Source: Superficieibacter sp. 1612_C1 | GTDB lineage: Bacteria; Pseudomonadota; Gammaproteobacteria; Enterobacterales; Enterobacteriaceae | DNA length: 64,000 nt | Direction of reading: 5' to 3' | Assembly: GCF_015234305.1 (NCBI RefSeq) | Contig: NZ_JADGMI010000001.1 | Location: forward strand, 434,001 to 498,000 | Part shown: piece after piece, positions 19,391 to 28,902 of the stretch | Layout: the number at the start of each line of letters is the position of its first letter | How positions within the stretch are numbered: the stretch's first letter is position 1 | Made by a program: the position numbers and the translations under genes | The notes under the pieces: model-generated | The model's input: the letters and a program-made list of their open reading frames with translations, nothing else | The model's database searches: none | What the model was told of the DNA's origin: nothing

Positions 19391-21058
19391 ATGAGTGAGG
19401 CAGAAGCCCGCCCGACTAACTTTATTCGTCAGATCATTGATGAAGATCTGACCAGCGGTAAGCACACTACCGTGCATACCCGTTTTCCGCCGGAGCCGAA
19501 CGGCTACCTGCATATTGGACATGCAAAATCGATTTGTCTGAATTTTGGCATCGCCCAGGATTACCAGGGCCAGTGCAACCTGCGTTTCGATGACACCAAC
19601 CCGGCGAAAGAAGACATCGAATACGTTGAGTCGATTAAAAACGACGTGCAGTGGTTAGGTTTTCACTGGTCGGGCGACATCCGCTACTCCTCTAACTATT
19701 TCGACCAGCTGCATCAGTATGCGATCGAGCTGATTAATAAAGGTCTGGCGTACGTTGATGAACTCTCGCCTGATGAAATCCGCGAGTACCGCGGCACGCT
19801 GAAAGCACCAGGCAAAAACAGCCCGTATCGCGATCGCAGCGTGGAAGAGAACCTCGCGCTGTTTGAAAAAATGCGCAGCGGTGGTTTTGAGGAAGGTAAA
19901 GCCTGCCTGCGTGCCAGGATCGATATGGCATCGCCCTTTATCGTGATGCGCGATCCGGTTATCTATCGCATTAAATTTGCCGATCACCACCAGACCGGCA
20001 GCAAGTGGTGCATCTACCCGATGTACGACTTCACCCACTGCATCAGCGATGCGCTGGAAGGTATTACCCACTCGTTGTGTACGCTGGAATTCCAGGACAA
20101 CCGTCGCCTGTATGACTGGGTGCTGGACAACATCACCATTCCGGTTCACCCGCGCCAGTACGAATTCTCGCGCCTGAATCTGGAATATACCGTGATGTCG
20201 AAGCGTAAGCTCAACCTGCTGGTCACCGACAAGCACGTAGAGGGCTGGGACGATCCGCGTATGCCGACCATCTCTGGCCTGCGTCGTCGTGGTTACACCG
20301 CGGCGTCTATCCGTGAGTTCTGCAAGCGCATCGGCGTGACCAAACAGGACAACACCATTGAGATGGCCTCGCTGGAATCCTGCATTCGCGAAGATCTCAA
20401 CGAGAACGCGCCGCGTGCCATGGCCGTTATCGATCCGGTTAAACTGGTTATCGAAAACTACCCGCAGGGTGAAAGCGAAATGGTCACCATGCCCAACCAT
20501 CCGAACAAACCGGAAATGGGCAGCCGTGAAGTGCCGTTCAGCGGTGAAATCTGGATCGACCGCGCTGACTTCCGCGAAGAGGCCAACAAGCAGTACAAGC
20601 GCCTGGTGCTCGGTAAAGAAGTGCGCCTGCGTAATGCTTATGTGATCAAAGCTGAGCACGTGGAAAAAGACGCCGATGGTAACATTACGACCATCTTCTG
20701 CTCTTATGATGCCGAAACGCTGAGCAAAGATCCGGCTGATGGCCGCAAGGTAAAAGGGGTAATTCACTGGGTAAGCGCAACGCACGCGCTGCCGGTTGAA
20801 ATTCGCCTGTATGACCGTTTGTTCAGCGTGCCTAATCCAGGTGCAGCGGATGATTTCCTGACGGTCATTAACCCGGAGTCACTGGTTATCAAACAGGGCT
20901 TTGCCGAGCCATCGCTGAAAGCGGCTGAAGCAAGCAAGGCGTATCAGTTCGAACGCGAAGGCTACTTCTGCCTTGACAGCCGCTACGCAACCGCAGACAA
21001 GCTGGTGTTTAACCGCACCGTCGGCCTGCGCGATACCTGGGCTAAAATCGGCGAGTGA
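19391..21058 (+). CDS. glnS: Glutaminyl-tRNA synthetase
   Basis: 555-aa class I aminoacyl-tRNA synthetase (E. coli 554) charging tRNA-Gln. The HIGH motif appears as [15 protein letters not shown], and the KMSKS loop as VMSKRKL. The C-terminal anticodon-binding beta-barrels are complete. An AGGAACCCAAG ribosome site precedes the ATG at 19391. Five substrate tRNA-Gln... genes are not all here, but four lie 9 kb upstream. Its own terminator lies about 180 nt beyond the stop, after a REP. Confidence 0.97.
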   Translation: MSEAEARPTNFIRQIIDEDLTSGKHTTVHTRFPPEPNGYLHIGHAKSICLNFGIAQDYQGQCNLRFDDTNPAKEDIEYVESIKNDVQWLGFHWSGDIRYSSNYFDQLHQYAIELINKGLAYVDELSPDEIREYRGTLKAPGKNSPYRDRSVEENLALFEKMRSGGFEEGKACLRARIDMASPFIVMRDPVIYRIKFADHHQTGSKWCIYPMYDFTHCISDALEGITHSLCTLEFQDNRRLYDWVLDNITIPVHPRQYEFSRLNLEYTVMSKRKLNLLVTDKHVEGWDDPRMPTISGLRRRGYTAASIREFCKRIGVTKQDNTIEMASLESCIREDLNENAPRAMAVIDPVKLVIENYPQGESEMVTMPNHPNKPEMGSREVPFSGEIWIDRADFREEANKQYKRLVLGKEVRLRNAYVIKAEHVEKDADGNITTIFCSYDAETLSKDPADGRKVKGVIHWVSATHALPVEIRLYDRLFSVPNPGAADDFLTVINPESLVIKQGFAEPSLKAAEASKAYQFEREGYFCLDSRYATADKLVFNRTVGLRDTWAKIGE

Positions 21059-21104
21059 TCTTCGGTTAAGATGGCTGGCGACCATGTCAGCCTCGTTGAT
21101 GTCG

Positions 21105-21207
21105 TTTTGCCGGGTGGCGGCTTCGCCTTGCCCGGCCTACAAAACCATTAATATCAACGTGTTAAGGCAATATGTCGACCTGTGCAAGCACTGCGCCGCC
21201 AGGCATC
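21105..21207. repeat. Composite REP module (copy A)
   Basis: A REP (gccgggtggcggcttcgcc) followed by a conserved linker (aaaaccattaatatcaacg) and a second REP-like half (cttgcac... read on the minus strand as tggcggcgcagtgcttgc). Its reverse complement aligns along its whole length with 28990-29142. Confidence 0.8.
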
Positions 21208-21238
21208 ATTCCACGGTATCTCGTTTGTCAGCAGTCTG

Positions 21239-21264
21239 AACGCCGCGCTCTGCGGCGTTTTTTA
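21239..21264 (+). terminator. Terminator of glnS
   Basis: AACGCCGC/GCGGCGTT stem with a five-base loop and a T run. Confidence 0.88.
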
Positions 21265-21298
21265 TTTTCACTATGTGCAAAATAATCACATAGCTAAA

Positions 21299-21320
21299 TA
21301 TATTCGCGACGCGAATTAAT
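21299..21320. promoter_or_regulatory. nagC box: NagC operator 1 of chiP
   Basis: TATTCGCGACGCGAATTA: palindromic TTCGCG-A-CGCGAA core flanked by A/T, matching the NagC operator pattern. Confidence 0.78.
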
Positions 21321-21497
21321 GATTTTGATCCTTTATCGCCGGTGATCTTCATTCTTAATAATATCAGATCTAACGCACTGTTTAATCGGCGTTATCGCCC
21401 TTGTGACACTTTCATTTTGGCGCATGAAATTGTTACAAAATACGATTAATTATGTGCGCTTCGTCATACTCCTGCATTTTCCCCGCTAAAAAAGATT

Positions 21498-21521
21498 GAT
21501 AATTCGCGTCGCGAAAAATAT
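21498..21521. promoter_or_regulatory. nagC box: NagC operator 2 of chiP
   Basis: ATAATTCGCGTCGCGAAAAA: TTCGCG-T-CGCGAA palindrome about 200 bp from operator 1, consistent with loop-mediated repression. Confidence 0.78.
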
Positions 21522-21579
21522 TCTGAGTTACAGTAGCCAGTCACATTTTTAGCTGGCCACTTTTTAATTTTATTTTTAT

Positions 21580-21602
21580 CGCCGCTTTAGTCGGCGTTTT
21601 TA
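21580..21602 (+). terminator. Terminator-like hairpin in the chiP leader
   Basis: CGCCG-CTTTAGT-CGGCG followed by TTTTT, ending about 20 nt before the chiP ATG. The five-base-pair stem is short; it may be a weak attenuator or simply block or protect the ribosome site. Confidence 0.4.
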
Positions 21603-21605
21603 AAA

Positions 21606-21616
21606 GTCAAAGAGGA
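21606..21616 (+). promoter_or_regulatory. ChiX sRNA pairing site in the chiP leader
   Basis: GTCAAAGAGGA is exactly complementary to the TCCTCTTTGAC seed of ChiX and covers the chiP Shine-Dalgarno sequence. In E. coli and Salmonella ChiX silences chiP this way unless chitosugar transcripts titrate it. ChiX itself is not in this window. Confidence 0.8.
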
Positions 21617-21623
21617 TCACTCC

Positions 21624-23030
21624 ATGCGTACGTTCAGTGGCAAACGTAGTACGCTGGCGCTGGCTATTGCCGGCGTCACAGCAATGTCTGGTTTGATGGC
21701 TTCCCCGCAGGCCAAAGCCGAAGGATTTTTCGACGATTCAACCCTCACTGGCGGTATCTATTACTGGCAGCGTGAACGTGACCGTAAAGATGTCACTGAT
21801 GAAGATAAGTACAAAGTTAACCTTTCTCATGCTACCTGGAACGCGAACCTTGATTTCCAGTCGGGCTATGCCGCCGATATGTTCGGCCTTGATATTGCTG
21901 CCTTTACGGCGATTGAAATGGCTGAAAATGGCGACAGCGCACACCCGAACGAAATTGCCTTTTCTAAAAGCAACAAAGCCTATGATGAAGACTGGTCCGG
22001 CGATAAAAGCGGGATAAGCCTGTATAAAGCGGCAGCAAAATTCAAATATGGACCCGCCTGGGCGCGCGCGGGTTATATTCAGCCAACCGGGCAAACCTTG
22101 CTGGCCCCGCACTGGAGCTTTATGCCGGGCACCTATCAGGGCGCTGAGGCCGGGGCGAATTTCGACTATGGCGATGCGGGTGCGTTGAGCTTTTCGTATA
22201 TGTGGACCAACGAATACAAATCGCCCTGGCACATCGAAATGGATCATTTTTACCAAAACGATCAGAAGACCCATGTCGATTACCTGCATTCCATTGGCGC
22301 TAAGTACGATTTCAAAAATAACCTGGTCCTCGAAGCCGCTTTTGGTCAGGCAGAAGGCTACATCGATCAATACTTTGCGAAAGCCAGCTATCAATTCAAT
22401 GTGGCTGGTGCACCTTTAACCACCAGCTATCAATTCTATGGGACTCGCGACAAAGTTGACGATCATGGCAGCAATGATATTTACGATGGCACAGCCTGGC
22501 TACAGGCACTGACGTTCGGCTATAAAGCGGCAGAGGTCGTCGATCTGCGTCTGGAAGGCACGTGGGTTAAAGCGGATGGTCAGCAAGGGTATTTTCTGCA
22601 ACGTATGACGCCAACCTATGCTTCCTCAAACGGACGTCTTGATATCTGGTGGGATAACCGTTCTGACTTTAACGCCAATGGCGAAAAGGCCGTTTTCTTT
22701 GGTGCAATGTATGATTTGAAAAACTGGGATCTGCCAGGCTGGAACGTCGGCGCTTCCTATGTGTACGCCTGGGATGCGAAGCCTTCAACCTGGCAGCTTA
22801 ACCCGGACGCTTACTACGATAAAGACCGGACCATTGAAGAGTCCTCGTACAGTCTGGATGCGGTTTACACCCTTCAGGATGGCCGGGCGAAGGGAACGAT
22901 GTTCAAACTGCACTTCACCGAATATGACAACCACTCCGATATTCCGAGTTACGGTGGCGGATACGGCAACATCTTCCAGGATGAGCGCGATGTGAAATTT
23001 ATGGTTATCGCGCCGTTTACCATCTTCTGA
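21624..23030 (+). CDS. chiP: Chitoporin ChiP (YbfM)
   Basis: 468-aa outer-membrane porin of the OprD family for chitooligosaccharide uptake, same length as in E. coli. A signal peptide ([20 protein letters not shown]...) is cleaved near SPQAKA at residue 32; the rest is rich in alternating aromatic beta strands and ends with Phe, as expected of outer-membrane barrels. Regulated by two NagC operators and by ChiX at its ribosome site. In E. coli the lipoprotein gene chiQ follows; here a terminator and an opposite-strand regulator follow at once. Confidence 0.95.
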   Translation: MRTFSGKRSTLALAIAGVTAMSGLMASPQAKAEGFFDDSTLTGGIYYWQRERDRKDVTDEDKYKVNLSHATWNANLDFQSGYAADMFGLDIAAFTAIEMAENGDSAHPNEIAFSKSNKAYDEDWSGDKSGISLYKAAAKFKYGPAWARAGYIQPTGQTLLAPHWSFMPGTYQGAEAGANFDYGDAGALSFSYMWTNEYKSPWHIEMDHFYQNDQKTHVDYLHSIGAKYDFKNNLVLEAAFGQAEGYIDQYFAKASYQFNVAGAPLTTSYQFYGTRDKVDDHGSNDIYDGTAWLQALTFGYKAAEVVDLRLEGTWVKADGQQGYFLQRMTPTYASSNGRLDIWWDNRSDFNANGEKAVFFGAMYDLKNWDLPGWNVGASYVYAWDAKPSTWQLNPDAYYDKDRTIEESSYSLDAVYTLQDGRAKGTMFKLHFTEYDNHSDIPSYGGGYGNIFQDERDVKFMVIAPFTIF

Positions 23031-23047
23031 TGCAGGCAACACTCTTC

Positions 23048-23079
23048 CAACCCGGCCGCGCAAGCGTGCCGGGTTTTTT
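23048..23079 (+). terminator. Terminator of chiP
   Basis: AACCCGGC/GCCGGGTT stem followed by T6, 20 bases after the chiP stop. It overlaps the stop codon of the opposite-strand gene. Confidence 0.88.
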
Positions 23080-23689
23080 AATGGATATCAGGAAGATGGT
23101 TAATTCGCGTAAGCTTGCCTTTATTGATCTCAATCGCGTTTTGCTGGCGCAAAAAGGCCATCGATTTCATGACGATACTCCGCGATAAGTTAGTCGACTT
23201 AACCACGAAATCGGCAACGTTCGTACTGGCGCGGATCGCCGGTTCAAGCCGATCAAGCAGCACAATTGCCCCCTGAACAGCAACCAGACTACTGTAGCCT
23301 AAAAGTAGCTCTTCCCGCTGGTATTGCCGCGTAATCTGCGCCAGCAAGAGGGTATGCATTTGCTGGTGGGCCTGCTGCTTATCGATCTGCGTAAAAAAAG
23401 CGTCATGGCTGACCAGTTGATAGTCACAATCACTGTCTGCGCGGATCGTGACAAACTGTTCCGCCGTATCGGGCAGGATCAGGCCGACGATGCCGGGAGC
23501 CAGCGCTCGGGTCAACAGCAACTCATCATGGCGACGCAGAAGCGAATAATCACCGGCATACAGCAAACAAATCGTATCCGCCTGAAACGTCAGGTAGTTG
23601 TGACGCAGTAAACGACGTTTGTTAGCGCCATCATCGAAAATAGTCAGAATGTGGGCAAGCGCCTTCTGAAGGGGGAGGTGTTGCTGCAT
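23078..23689 (-). CDS. Putative winged-helix regulator, IprA/YaiV-like
   Basis: 203-aa protein with the two-part architecture of Crp-like regulators: an N-terminal beta-rich half (DTICLLYAGDYSLLRRHDELLLTRALAPGIVGL) resembling a degenerate cyclic-nucleotide sensor, and a C-terminal helical half with a likely helix-turn-helix (NVADFVVKSTNLSRSIVMKSMAFLRQQNAIEINKGKLTRIN). This resembles the IprA/YaiV group rather than true CRP, and I see no clear cAMP-binding motif. The ATG at 23689 has AAGGA seven bases upstream. It occupies the chiQ position between chiP and fur. Target genes unknown. Confidence 0.6.
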   Translation of the reverse strand: MQQHLPLQKALAHILTIFDDGANKRRLLRHNYLTFQADTICLLYAGDYSLLRRHDELLLTRALAPGIVGLILPDTAEQFVTIRADSDCDYQLVSHDAFFTQIDKQQAHQQMHTLLLAQITRQYQREELLLGYSSLVAVQGAIVLLDRLEPAIRASTNVADFVVKSTNLSRSIVMKSMAFLRQQNAIEINKGKLTRINHLPDIH

Positions 23690-23806
23690 GACGCGATCCT
23701 TGTCAACTTCATTGTCGTACAGGCATAGCGCCTGAAAGCGGGCATACTAGCCAGGCTGAGGAGTAAAAAGTATTGATGAAATCTGAATATACGGGCGGGG
23801 GAAGGG

Positions 23807-23837
23807 AATAAAAAAAGCCAGCCGGGGAGGCTGGCTT
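23807..23837 (-). terminator. Terminator of fur
   Basis: AAGCCAGCC/GGCTGGCTT stem (23815-23837) followed on the minus strand by TTTTTTATTC. Confidence 0.9.
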
Positions 23838-23846
23838 GTGATGCCG

Positions 23847-24299
23847 TTACTTGCTCACGCCTTCGTGGGCATTATCGTCTTCGCGGCAGTCGCCTTCAGC
23901 ACAGTGACCATACAGATAAAGGCTATGGTTAGTGAGACGAATACCGTGTTTAGCGGCGATCTCACGCTGACGGGACTCAATCGAGTCATCGCTGAATTCA
24001 ATCACTTTGCCGCAGTCGAGGCAAATCAGGTGATCGTGGTGATGCTGCTGAGTCAGTTCGAAAACGGACTTTCCGCCCTCAAAATTGTGGCGGGTGACAA
24101 TGCCAGCATCGTCAAACTGGTTCAGAACGCGGTAGACGGTGGCGAGACCAATCTCTTCACCCATGTCAATGAGGCGTTTGTATAAATCTTCCGCGCTGAC
24201 GTGATGATTGTCAGGTCCCTGAAGCACTTCCAGGATTTTCAACCGGGGAAGCGTGACTTTCAGGCCTGCTTTCTTTAATGCGGTATTGTTGTCAGTCAT
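23847..24299 (-). CDS. fur: Ferric uptake regulator Fur
   Basis: 150-aa iron-responsive repressor (E. coli 148). N-terminal winged helix (residues about 1-80, AEDLYKRLIDMGEEIGLATVYRVLNQF), then metal-binding HHHDHLICLDCG with the structural CxxC, and a His/Cys tail (HCAEGDCREDDNAHEG). Its ATG overlaps the stop of uof, so its translation is probably coupled to that ORF. It has a terminator directly after it. Confidence 0.98.
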   Translation of the reverse strand: MTDNNTALKKAGLKVTLPRLKILEVLQGPDNHHVSAEDLYKRLIDMGEEIGLATVYRVLNQFDDAGIVTRHNFEGGKSVFELTQQHHHDHLICLDCGKVIEFSDDSIESRQREIAAKHGIRLTNHSLYLYGHCAEGDCREDDNAHEGVSK

Positions 24300-24369
24300 G
24301 CGGAATCTGTCCTGTTGCTATAAGATTCACTCCCCACAGGGAAGTATTTACAGAGAGTGCATCGCTCAT
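24292..24369 (-). CDS. uof: Uof leader ORF upstream of fur
   Basis: 25-codon ORF encoding MSDALSVNTSLWGVNLIATG and ending IPHD, preceded by GAGAGG. Its TGA overlaps the fur start (ATGACTGA), giving translational coupling. In E. coli uof translation controls fur output and is the target of the iron-responsive sRNA RyhB. Too short for ordinary ORF calling; support comes from position, ribosome site and overlap. Confidence 0.82.
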   Translation of the reverse strand: MSDALSVNTSLWGVNLIATGQIPHD

Positions 24370-24555
24370 AATGCCTCTCATTATAGAACTGCCATGCCTG
24401 ATTGAAAACTGCAAGTATCAGACAAAGTTAGCGTTTAAAACGAGGGGTGGCCCGCAAAGCGGTACTGACCTCGTTAAATCAGTGGCTATTGTACAGATAT
24501 GTACTGAAAAGTTAAAAAATTGTAGCAATTATTTTGATTGCTTTTATCTATCAGT

Positions 24556-24581
24556 ATGACGCAACCAGAAAGTTGCGTCAT
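24556..24581 (-). terminator. Hairpin downstream of fldA
   Basis: Perfect 10-bp inverted repeat ATGACGCAAC/GTTGCGTCAT with a six-base loop, eight bases after the fldA stop. No T run follows, so it may be a 3'-end stabiliser or a factor-dependent terminator. Confidence 0.55.
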
Positions 24582-24588
24582 ATCAGCA

Positions 24589-25119
24589 TCAGGCGTTGAT
24601 GATATCGTTCAGGTGCAACTCTTCAGAAATCTGCTTCACCCACTGCTCTACGCGTTCAGCTGTCAGTTCTGGCTGACGGTCTTCATCGATTGCCAGGCCG
24701 ACAAAGTGATCGTCATCAGCGAGGCCTTTTGACGCTTCAAAGTGATAACCTGCCGTTGGCCAGTGACCTACAATTGTTGCACCGCGCGGTTCAATGATAT
24801 CGCGAATGGTGCCTAACGCGTCACAGAAGTACTCGGCATAATCTTCCTGGTCGCCGCAGCCAAACAGCGCCACCAGCTTACCATTGAAGTCTACCTCTTC
24901 CAGCGTCGGGAAGAAGTCGTCCCAGTCACATTGTGCTTCACCGTAGTACCAGGTAGGAATGCCCAGCAGCAGAATATCGTAGCCCGCGAGATCTTCTTTG
25001 CTGCTTTTGGCAATGTCATGCACATCGGCGACATCCTTACCTAGCTGCTTTTGAATCATCTTCGCGATATTTTCGGTATTGCCGGTATCGCTGCCGAAAA
25101 AGATGCCTGTGATTGCCAT
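24589..25119 (-). CDS. fldA: Flavodoxin I (FldA)
   Basis: 176-aa FMN electron carrier, essential in E. coli, donating electrons to IspG/IspH, biotin synthase and radical-SAM activases. The phosphate loop GSDTGNTEN starts at residue 9, and the FMN-stacking WYYGEAQ and GCGDQEDYAEYF loops are intact. The ATG at 25119 (MAITGIFFGS) reproduces the E. coli length. It lies upstream of uof-fur, the E. coli arrangement in which read-through can feed fur. Confidence 0.97.
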   Translation of the reverse strand: MAITGIFFGSDTGNTENIAKMIQKQLGKDVADVHDIAKSSKEDLAGYDILLLGIPTWYYGEAQCDWDDFFPTLEEVDFNGKLVALFGCGDQEDYAEYFCDALGTIRDIIEPRGATIVGHWPTAGYHFEASKGLADDDHFVGLAIDEDRQPELTAERVEQWVKQISEELHLNDIINA

Positions 25120-25269
25120 GAGTAAAATAACCTCTTGATACTTATTGATATGGTGGTGGCGTATTGCACACGGATAAGGGCAATCATAGCAGAACAGAGA
25201 AGTACGCGGAAATAGCAATCACGCCCGACTGCACTCTCTGCTACATGAAAAGGGGGATTGGGTGCTTTT

Positions 25270-25563
25270 TCAGACAATATCCTGCCCGTGCAACTGCGCG
25301 AGCTGGCTGAGTAAAATCTCTTCGATCAGCTCACTGCGGCTGATCTGGCGCGCATCCGCCAGTTCGTTGAGGGCATCAACCGCGTCAGCGTTGAGTTTTA
25401 ACTCAACGCGCTTCAGGCCGCGTACTTTGTCGCGTTTTAACTGATTGCGCTTGTTGATGCGTAACTGTTCATCACGCGCAAGGGGATTGGTTTTGGGTCT
25501 TCCCGGGCGACGCTCATTCGCGAACAGATCTATTGTCGTACGGTCCGTTTGTTCTTTTGCCAT
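25270..25563 (-). CDS. ybfE: Small DNA-binding-like protein YbfE
   Basis: 97-aa basic protein, same length as E. coli YbfE, starting MAKEQTDRTTIDLF. The middle is strongly basic (RINKRNQLKRDKVRGLKRVELKL) and the C-terminal half resembles a ribbon-helix-helix (VDALNELADARQISRSELIEEIL). E. coli ybfE is in the LexA regulon, but I did not find a convincing LexA box upstream here. Function unknown. Confidence 0.9.
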   Translation of the reverse strand: MAKEQTDRTTIDLFANERRPGRPKTNPLARDEQLRINKRNQLKRDKVRGLKRVELKLNADAVDALNELADARQISRSELIEEILLSQLAQLHGQDIV

Positions 25564-25692
25564 GATTAAGAGTGACTTCGGGGAAACAAGCAGCCGGGCC
25601 ATTGCCCGGTTGGGTAGCGCGCCATCATACATCAGTGCAGGAAGCACGCCAACGCCCGCGGGCAATCTGGCGTGCGGACGTTGGATTTTTAA

Positions 25693-26463
25693 TCAGGCGC
25701 GTTCGGCCAGATAGCGGCGGATCGCCCGCAATACCGCCTCCGGTTTTTCTGCATGTACCCAGTGGCCCGCCCCGGCAATCACATGCGCCTTCGCCTGCGG
25801 AAATTGTGCCAGCAGTGGCTCACGGTATGCTTCGGTGACGTAGGGCGAATTGCCGCCGGGAATAAACAGCGCCGGGCGATCCCAGGCCGGGACCGGGTCC
25901 CAGCCGACAATGTGCGGATATTGTTCCCACAGTACCGGCACGTTGAAACGCCATTCGCCGTCGACAAACGATTTCAGTAAAAACTGGATCACGCCTTCTT
26001 CACTAAGGTGTTCGCGCATCACCGCAGCCGCCTGTTGACGCGTGGTGCTGCCCGCGTCGGTAACGGCATTAATCGCGGCAAAGATTTCATCGTGGCGACG
26101 CACGGCGTAATCCACTGGCGCAATATCGATGGCGACAAGTCCGTCAATCCGCTCTGCCGCCAGCGCGGTCAGGGCCATGACGGCTTTACCGCCCATGGAA
26201 TGACCTATAAAGGTGGCTTTCTCGATCCCATGTTCATCCAGCGTATCCCGCAGATCCTGCGCCATCGCGGAATAAGTCATCTCCGGGGCGCGGGGCGAGA
26301 GACCATGATTGCGCATATCTACCTGAAGGATGTCGTAATCGCTGACCAGATCGCGGGCGAGGATGCCCAGATTATCAAGGCTGCCGAACAGCCCGTGAAC
26401 GAGTACGATGGGTGAAGCATCAGACGAATGTTGTGCAGATTGCGTACGGGTATTTAATTTCAT
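25693..26463 (-). CDS. ybfF: Acyl-CoA esterase YbfF
   Basis: 256-aa alpha/beta-hydrolase (E. coli 254). Oxyanion HG motif LVHGLFGS, nucleophile S89 in GHSMGG, and a late catalytic His in GAGHWVHAEKP. The E. coli enzyme hydrolyses palmitoyl- and malonyl-CoA in vitro. Divergent from seqA and 129 bp before ybfE on the same strand. Confidence 0.95.
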   Translation of the reverse strand: MKLNTRTQSAQHSSDASPIVLVHGLFGSLDNLGILARDLVSDYDILQVDMRNHGLSPRAPEMTYSAMAQDLRDTLDEHGIEKATFIGHSMGGKAVMALTALAAERIDGLVAIDIAPVDYAVRRHDEIFAAINAVTDAGSTTRQQAAAVMREHLSEEGVIQFLLKSFVDGEWRFNVPVLWEQYPHIVGWDPVPAWDRPALFIPGGNSPYVTEAYREPLLAQFPQAKAHVIAGAGHWVHAEKPEAVLRAIRRYLAERA

Positions 26464-26644
26464 GGCAAAGATCTTTTTTTCGCTCTGGCAGGTTAAGGTA
26501 TTATGGTGAACATTCTGCCGCCGGGCTGCAAGCTTTCAGAAGTTTCCGGACTTTTGCGGTCATCCAGGCTTGACGCTATCCGCAGTTGAGATTTGCCCTT
26601 ATAATCTCAATAACTTGTACTTAAAAATATCGTACTGGATCAAG

Positions 26645-27187
26645 ATGAAAACGATCGAAGTTGATGATGAGCTCTATCGCTATATTGCCAGCCACACTCA
26701 GCACATTGGTGAGAGCGCGTCCGACATTTTACGGCGCATACTGAAATTTTCCGCCGCATCACAGCCTGCCACGCCGGTAAGTAAAGCGGTGAGTGCACCC
26801 GCTCCGGTGGTTGAGAAAAAACCGGTTAATACCCCTAAAGATAACGTCCGCGCGATGCGTGAGCTGCTGTTGTCTGATGAATATGCCGAACAGCGCAAGG
26901 CGGTAAACCGCTTCATGCTGATCCTGTCTACACTGTATTCACTGGATAACACGGCGTTTGCCGAAGCCACCGAGTCACTGCACGGACGTACCCGCGTGTA
27001 TTTTGCGGCTGACGAACAAACGCTGTTACAAAGCGGTAATCAGACTAAACCGAAACAGGTGCCGGATACCCCATACTGGGTGATTACTAATACCAATACC
27101 GGTCGTAAATGCGGCATGATTGAACACATCATGCAATCAATGCAGTTCCCGGCGGAACTGATTGAAAAGGTTTGCGGCACTATTTAA
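26645..27187 (+). CDS. seqA: Replication initiation regulator SeqA
   Basis: 180-aa protein (E. coli 181) that sequesters newly replicated oriC by binding hemimethylated GATC pairs. The N-terminal oligomerisation segment MKTIEVDDELYRYIASHTQHIGESASDILRR is followed by a variable Ala/Pro linker (about 38-65) and the C-terminal DNA-binding domain ending MQFPAELIEKVCGTI. The ATG at 26645 is fixed by this N-terminus. pgm starts 24 bp later, a conserved co-transcription. Confidence 0.97.
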   Translation: MKTIEVDDELYRYIASHTQHIGESASDILRRILKFSAASQPATPVSKAVSAPAPVVEKKPVNTPKDNVRAMRELLLSDEYAEQRKAVNRFMLILSTLYSLDNTAFAEATESLHGRTRVYFAADEQTLLQSGNQTKPKQVPDTPYWVITNTNTGRKCGMIEHIMQSMQFPAELIEKVCGTI

Positions 27188-27211
27188 CCCTTGCATCAGA
27201 AGGATCAGGCA

Positions 27212-28852
27212 ATGGCAGTTCACAATCGTGCGGGTCAGCCTGCACAACAACGTGATTTGATCAACGTCGCTCAGCTGACGTCTCAGTATTATGTCCTGAA
27301 ACCGGAAGCGGGCAATCCGGAACACGCCGTTAAGTTCGGTACCTCCGGCCACCGTGGTAGCGCAGCGCGCCACAGCTTTAACGAGCCGCATATTCTGGCG
27401 ATTGCGCAGGCGATTGCCGAAGAGCGTGCGAAAAACGGCATCACCGGTCCTTGCTACGTTGGTAAAGATACTCACGCGCTGTCAGAACCGGCATTTATTT
27501 CCGTTGTGGAAGTGCTTGCCGCCAACGGCGTGGACATGATTGTCCAGGAGAACAACGGCTTCACCCCGACGCCTGCGGTTTCAAACGCCATTCTGGTGCA
27601 TAACAAAAAAGGCGGCGCACAGGCTGACGGCATCGTCATCACGCCGTCGCACAACCCGCCGGAAGATGGCGGCATCAAATACAATCCGCCAAACGGTGGT
27701 CCGGCCGATACTAACGTCACCAAAGTGGTGGAAGATCGTGCTAACGCGCTGCTGGCAGACGGTCTGAAAGGCGTGAAGCGTCTGGCTCTGGATGCCGCGC
27801 TGGCGTCAGGTCATGTGAAAGAGCAGGATCTGGTGCAGCCGTTTGTCGAAGGGCTAGCTGAGATCGTCGATATGGCGGCGATCCAGAAAGCGGGCCTGAC
27901 GCTGGGTGTCGATCCGCTGGGTGGTTCCGGTATCGAATACTGGAAACGCATCGCTGACTATTACAAGCTCAACCTGACCATCGTGAACGATCATGTCGAT
28001 CAGACGTTCCGCTTTATGCATCTGGATAAAGACGAAGTGATCCGTATGGACTGCTCTTCGGAATCTGCGATGGCGGGGCTGCTGGCGCTACGTGATAAAT
28101 TCGATCTGGAGTTTGCTAACGACCCGGATTATGACCGCCACGGGATTGTGACCCCCGCCGGTCTGATGAATCCTAATCACTATCTGGCGGTGGCGATCAA
28201 CTACCTGTTCCAGCATCGCCCGCAGTGGGGCAAAGACGTTGCGGTCGGTAAAACACTGGTGTCGTCAGCGATGATTGACCGTGTGGTGAACGATCTGGGC
28301 CGTAAGCTGGTGGAAGTGCCGGTAGGCTTTAAATGGTTTGTTGACGGTCTGTTTGACGGCAGCTTCGGCTTCGGCGGTGAAGAGAGTGCGGGGGCTTCGT
28401 TCCTGCGTTTCGACGGCACCCCGTGGTCGACAGACAAAGATGGCATCATCATGTGCCTGCTGGCGGCAGAAATCACCGCCGTTACCGGGAAAAACCCGCA
28501 GCAGCATTATGACGAGCTGGCCGCACGCTTTGGTGCGCCGAGCTACAACCGTCTGGGCGCGAGCGCCACGTCAGCACAGAAAGCCGCGCTGTCTAAACTC
28601 TCTCCGGAGATGGTCAGTGCCGACACCCTTGCAGGCGACCCGATCACCGCGCGTTTAACCGCGGCACCGGGCAACGGCGCAGCGATTGGTGGTCTGAAAG
28701 TGATGACTGACAATGGCTGGTTCGCCGCCCGTCCGTCTGGTACCGAAGATGCTTACAAAATCTATTGTGAAAGTTTCCTGGGTGAAGAACACCGTAAGCG
28801 CATTGAAAAAGAAGCGGTAGAGATTGTCAGCGAAGTACTGAAGAACGCCTGA
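27212..28852 (+). CDS. pgm: Phosphoglucomutase Pgm
   Basis: 546-aa alpha-D-phosphohexomutase interconverting glucose-1-P and glucose-6-P. Phosphoserine S146 is in [11 protein letters not shown]; the Mg loop DPDYDRHG and sugar-binding GGEESAG and [10 protein letters not shown] motifs are present. ATG at 27212 with AGGA eight bases before it; an in-frame TTG at 27191 would add seven residues and is not needed. Directly downstream of seqA. Confidence 0.97.
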   Translation: MAVHNRAGQPAQQRDLINVAQLTSQYYVLKPEAGNPEHAVKFGTSGHRGSAARHSFNEPHILAIAQAIAEERAKNGITGPCYVGKDTHALSEPAFISVVEVLAANGVDMIVQENNGFTPTPAVSNAILVHNKKGGAQADGIVITPSHNPPEDGGIKYNPPNGGPADTNVTKVVEDRANALLADGLKGVKRLALDAALASGHVKEQDLVQPFVEGLAEIVDMAAIQKAGLTLGVDPLGGSGIEYWKRIADYYKLNLTIVNDHVDQTFRFMHLDKDEVIRMDCSSESAMAGLLALRDKFDLEFANDPDYDRHGIVTPAGLMNPNHYLAVAINYLFQHRPQWGKDVAVGKTLVSSAMIDRVVNDLGRKLVEVPVGFKWFVDGLFDGSFGFGGEESAGASFLRFDGTPWSTDKDGIIMCLLAAEITAVTGKNPQQHYDELAARFGAPSYNRLGASATSAQKAALSKLSPEMVSADTLAGDPITARLTAAPGNGAAIGGLKVMTDNGWFAARPSGTEDAYKIYCESFLGEEHRKRIEKEAVEIVSEVLKNA

Positions 28853-28868
28853 CGGGTCTGTTTACCGT

Positions 28869-28892
28869 AACGCCTCCTGCGGGAGGCGTTTT
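28869..28892 (+). terminator. Terminator of pgm
   Basis: AACGCCTCC/GGAGGCGTT stem-loop, 16 bases after the stop, with TTTT at the 3' side. Confidence 0.82.
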
Positions 28893-28902
28893 GCGTTATG
28901 GT

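Larger units (their letters stand above)
21059..21623. other. glnS-chiP intergenic region
   Basis: Holds a composite REP module (21105-21207), the glnS terminator (21239-21264), two NagC operators about 200 bp apart and the chiP leader with a short hairpin and a ChiX pairing site. No gene seen. Confidence 0.75.
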
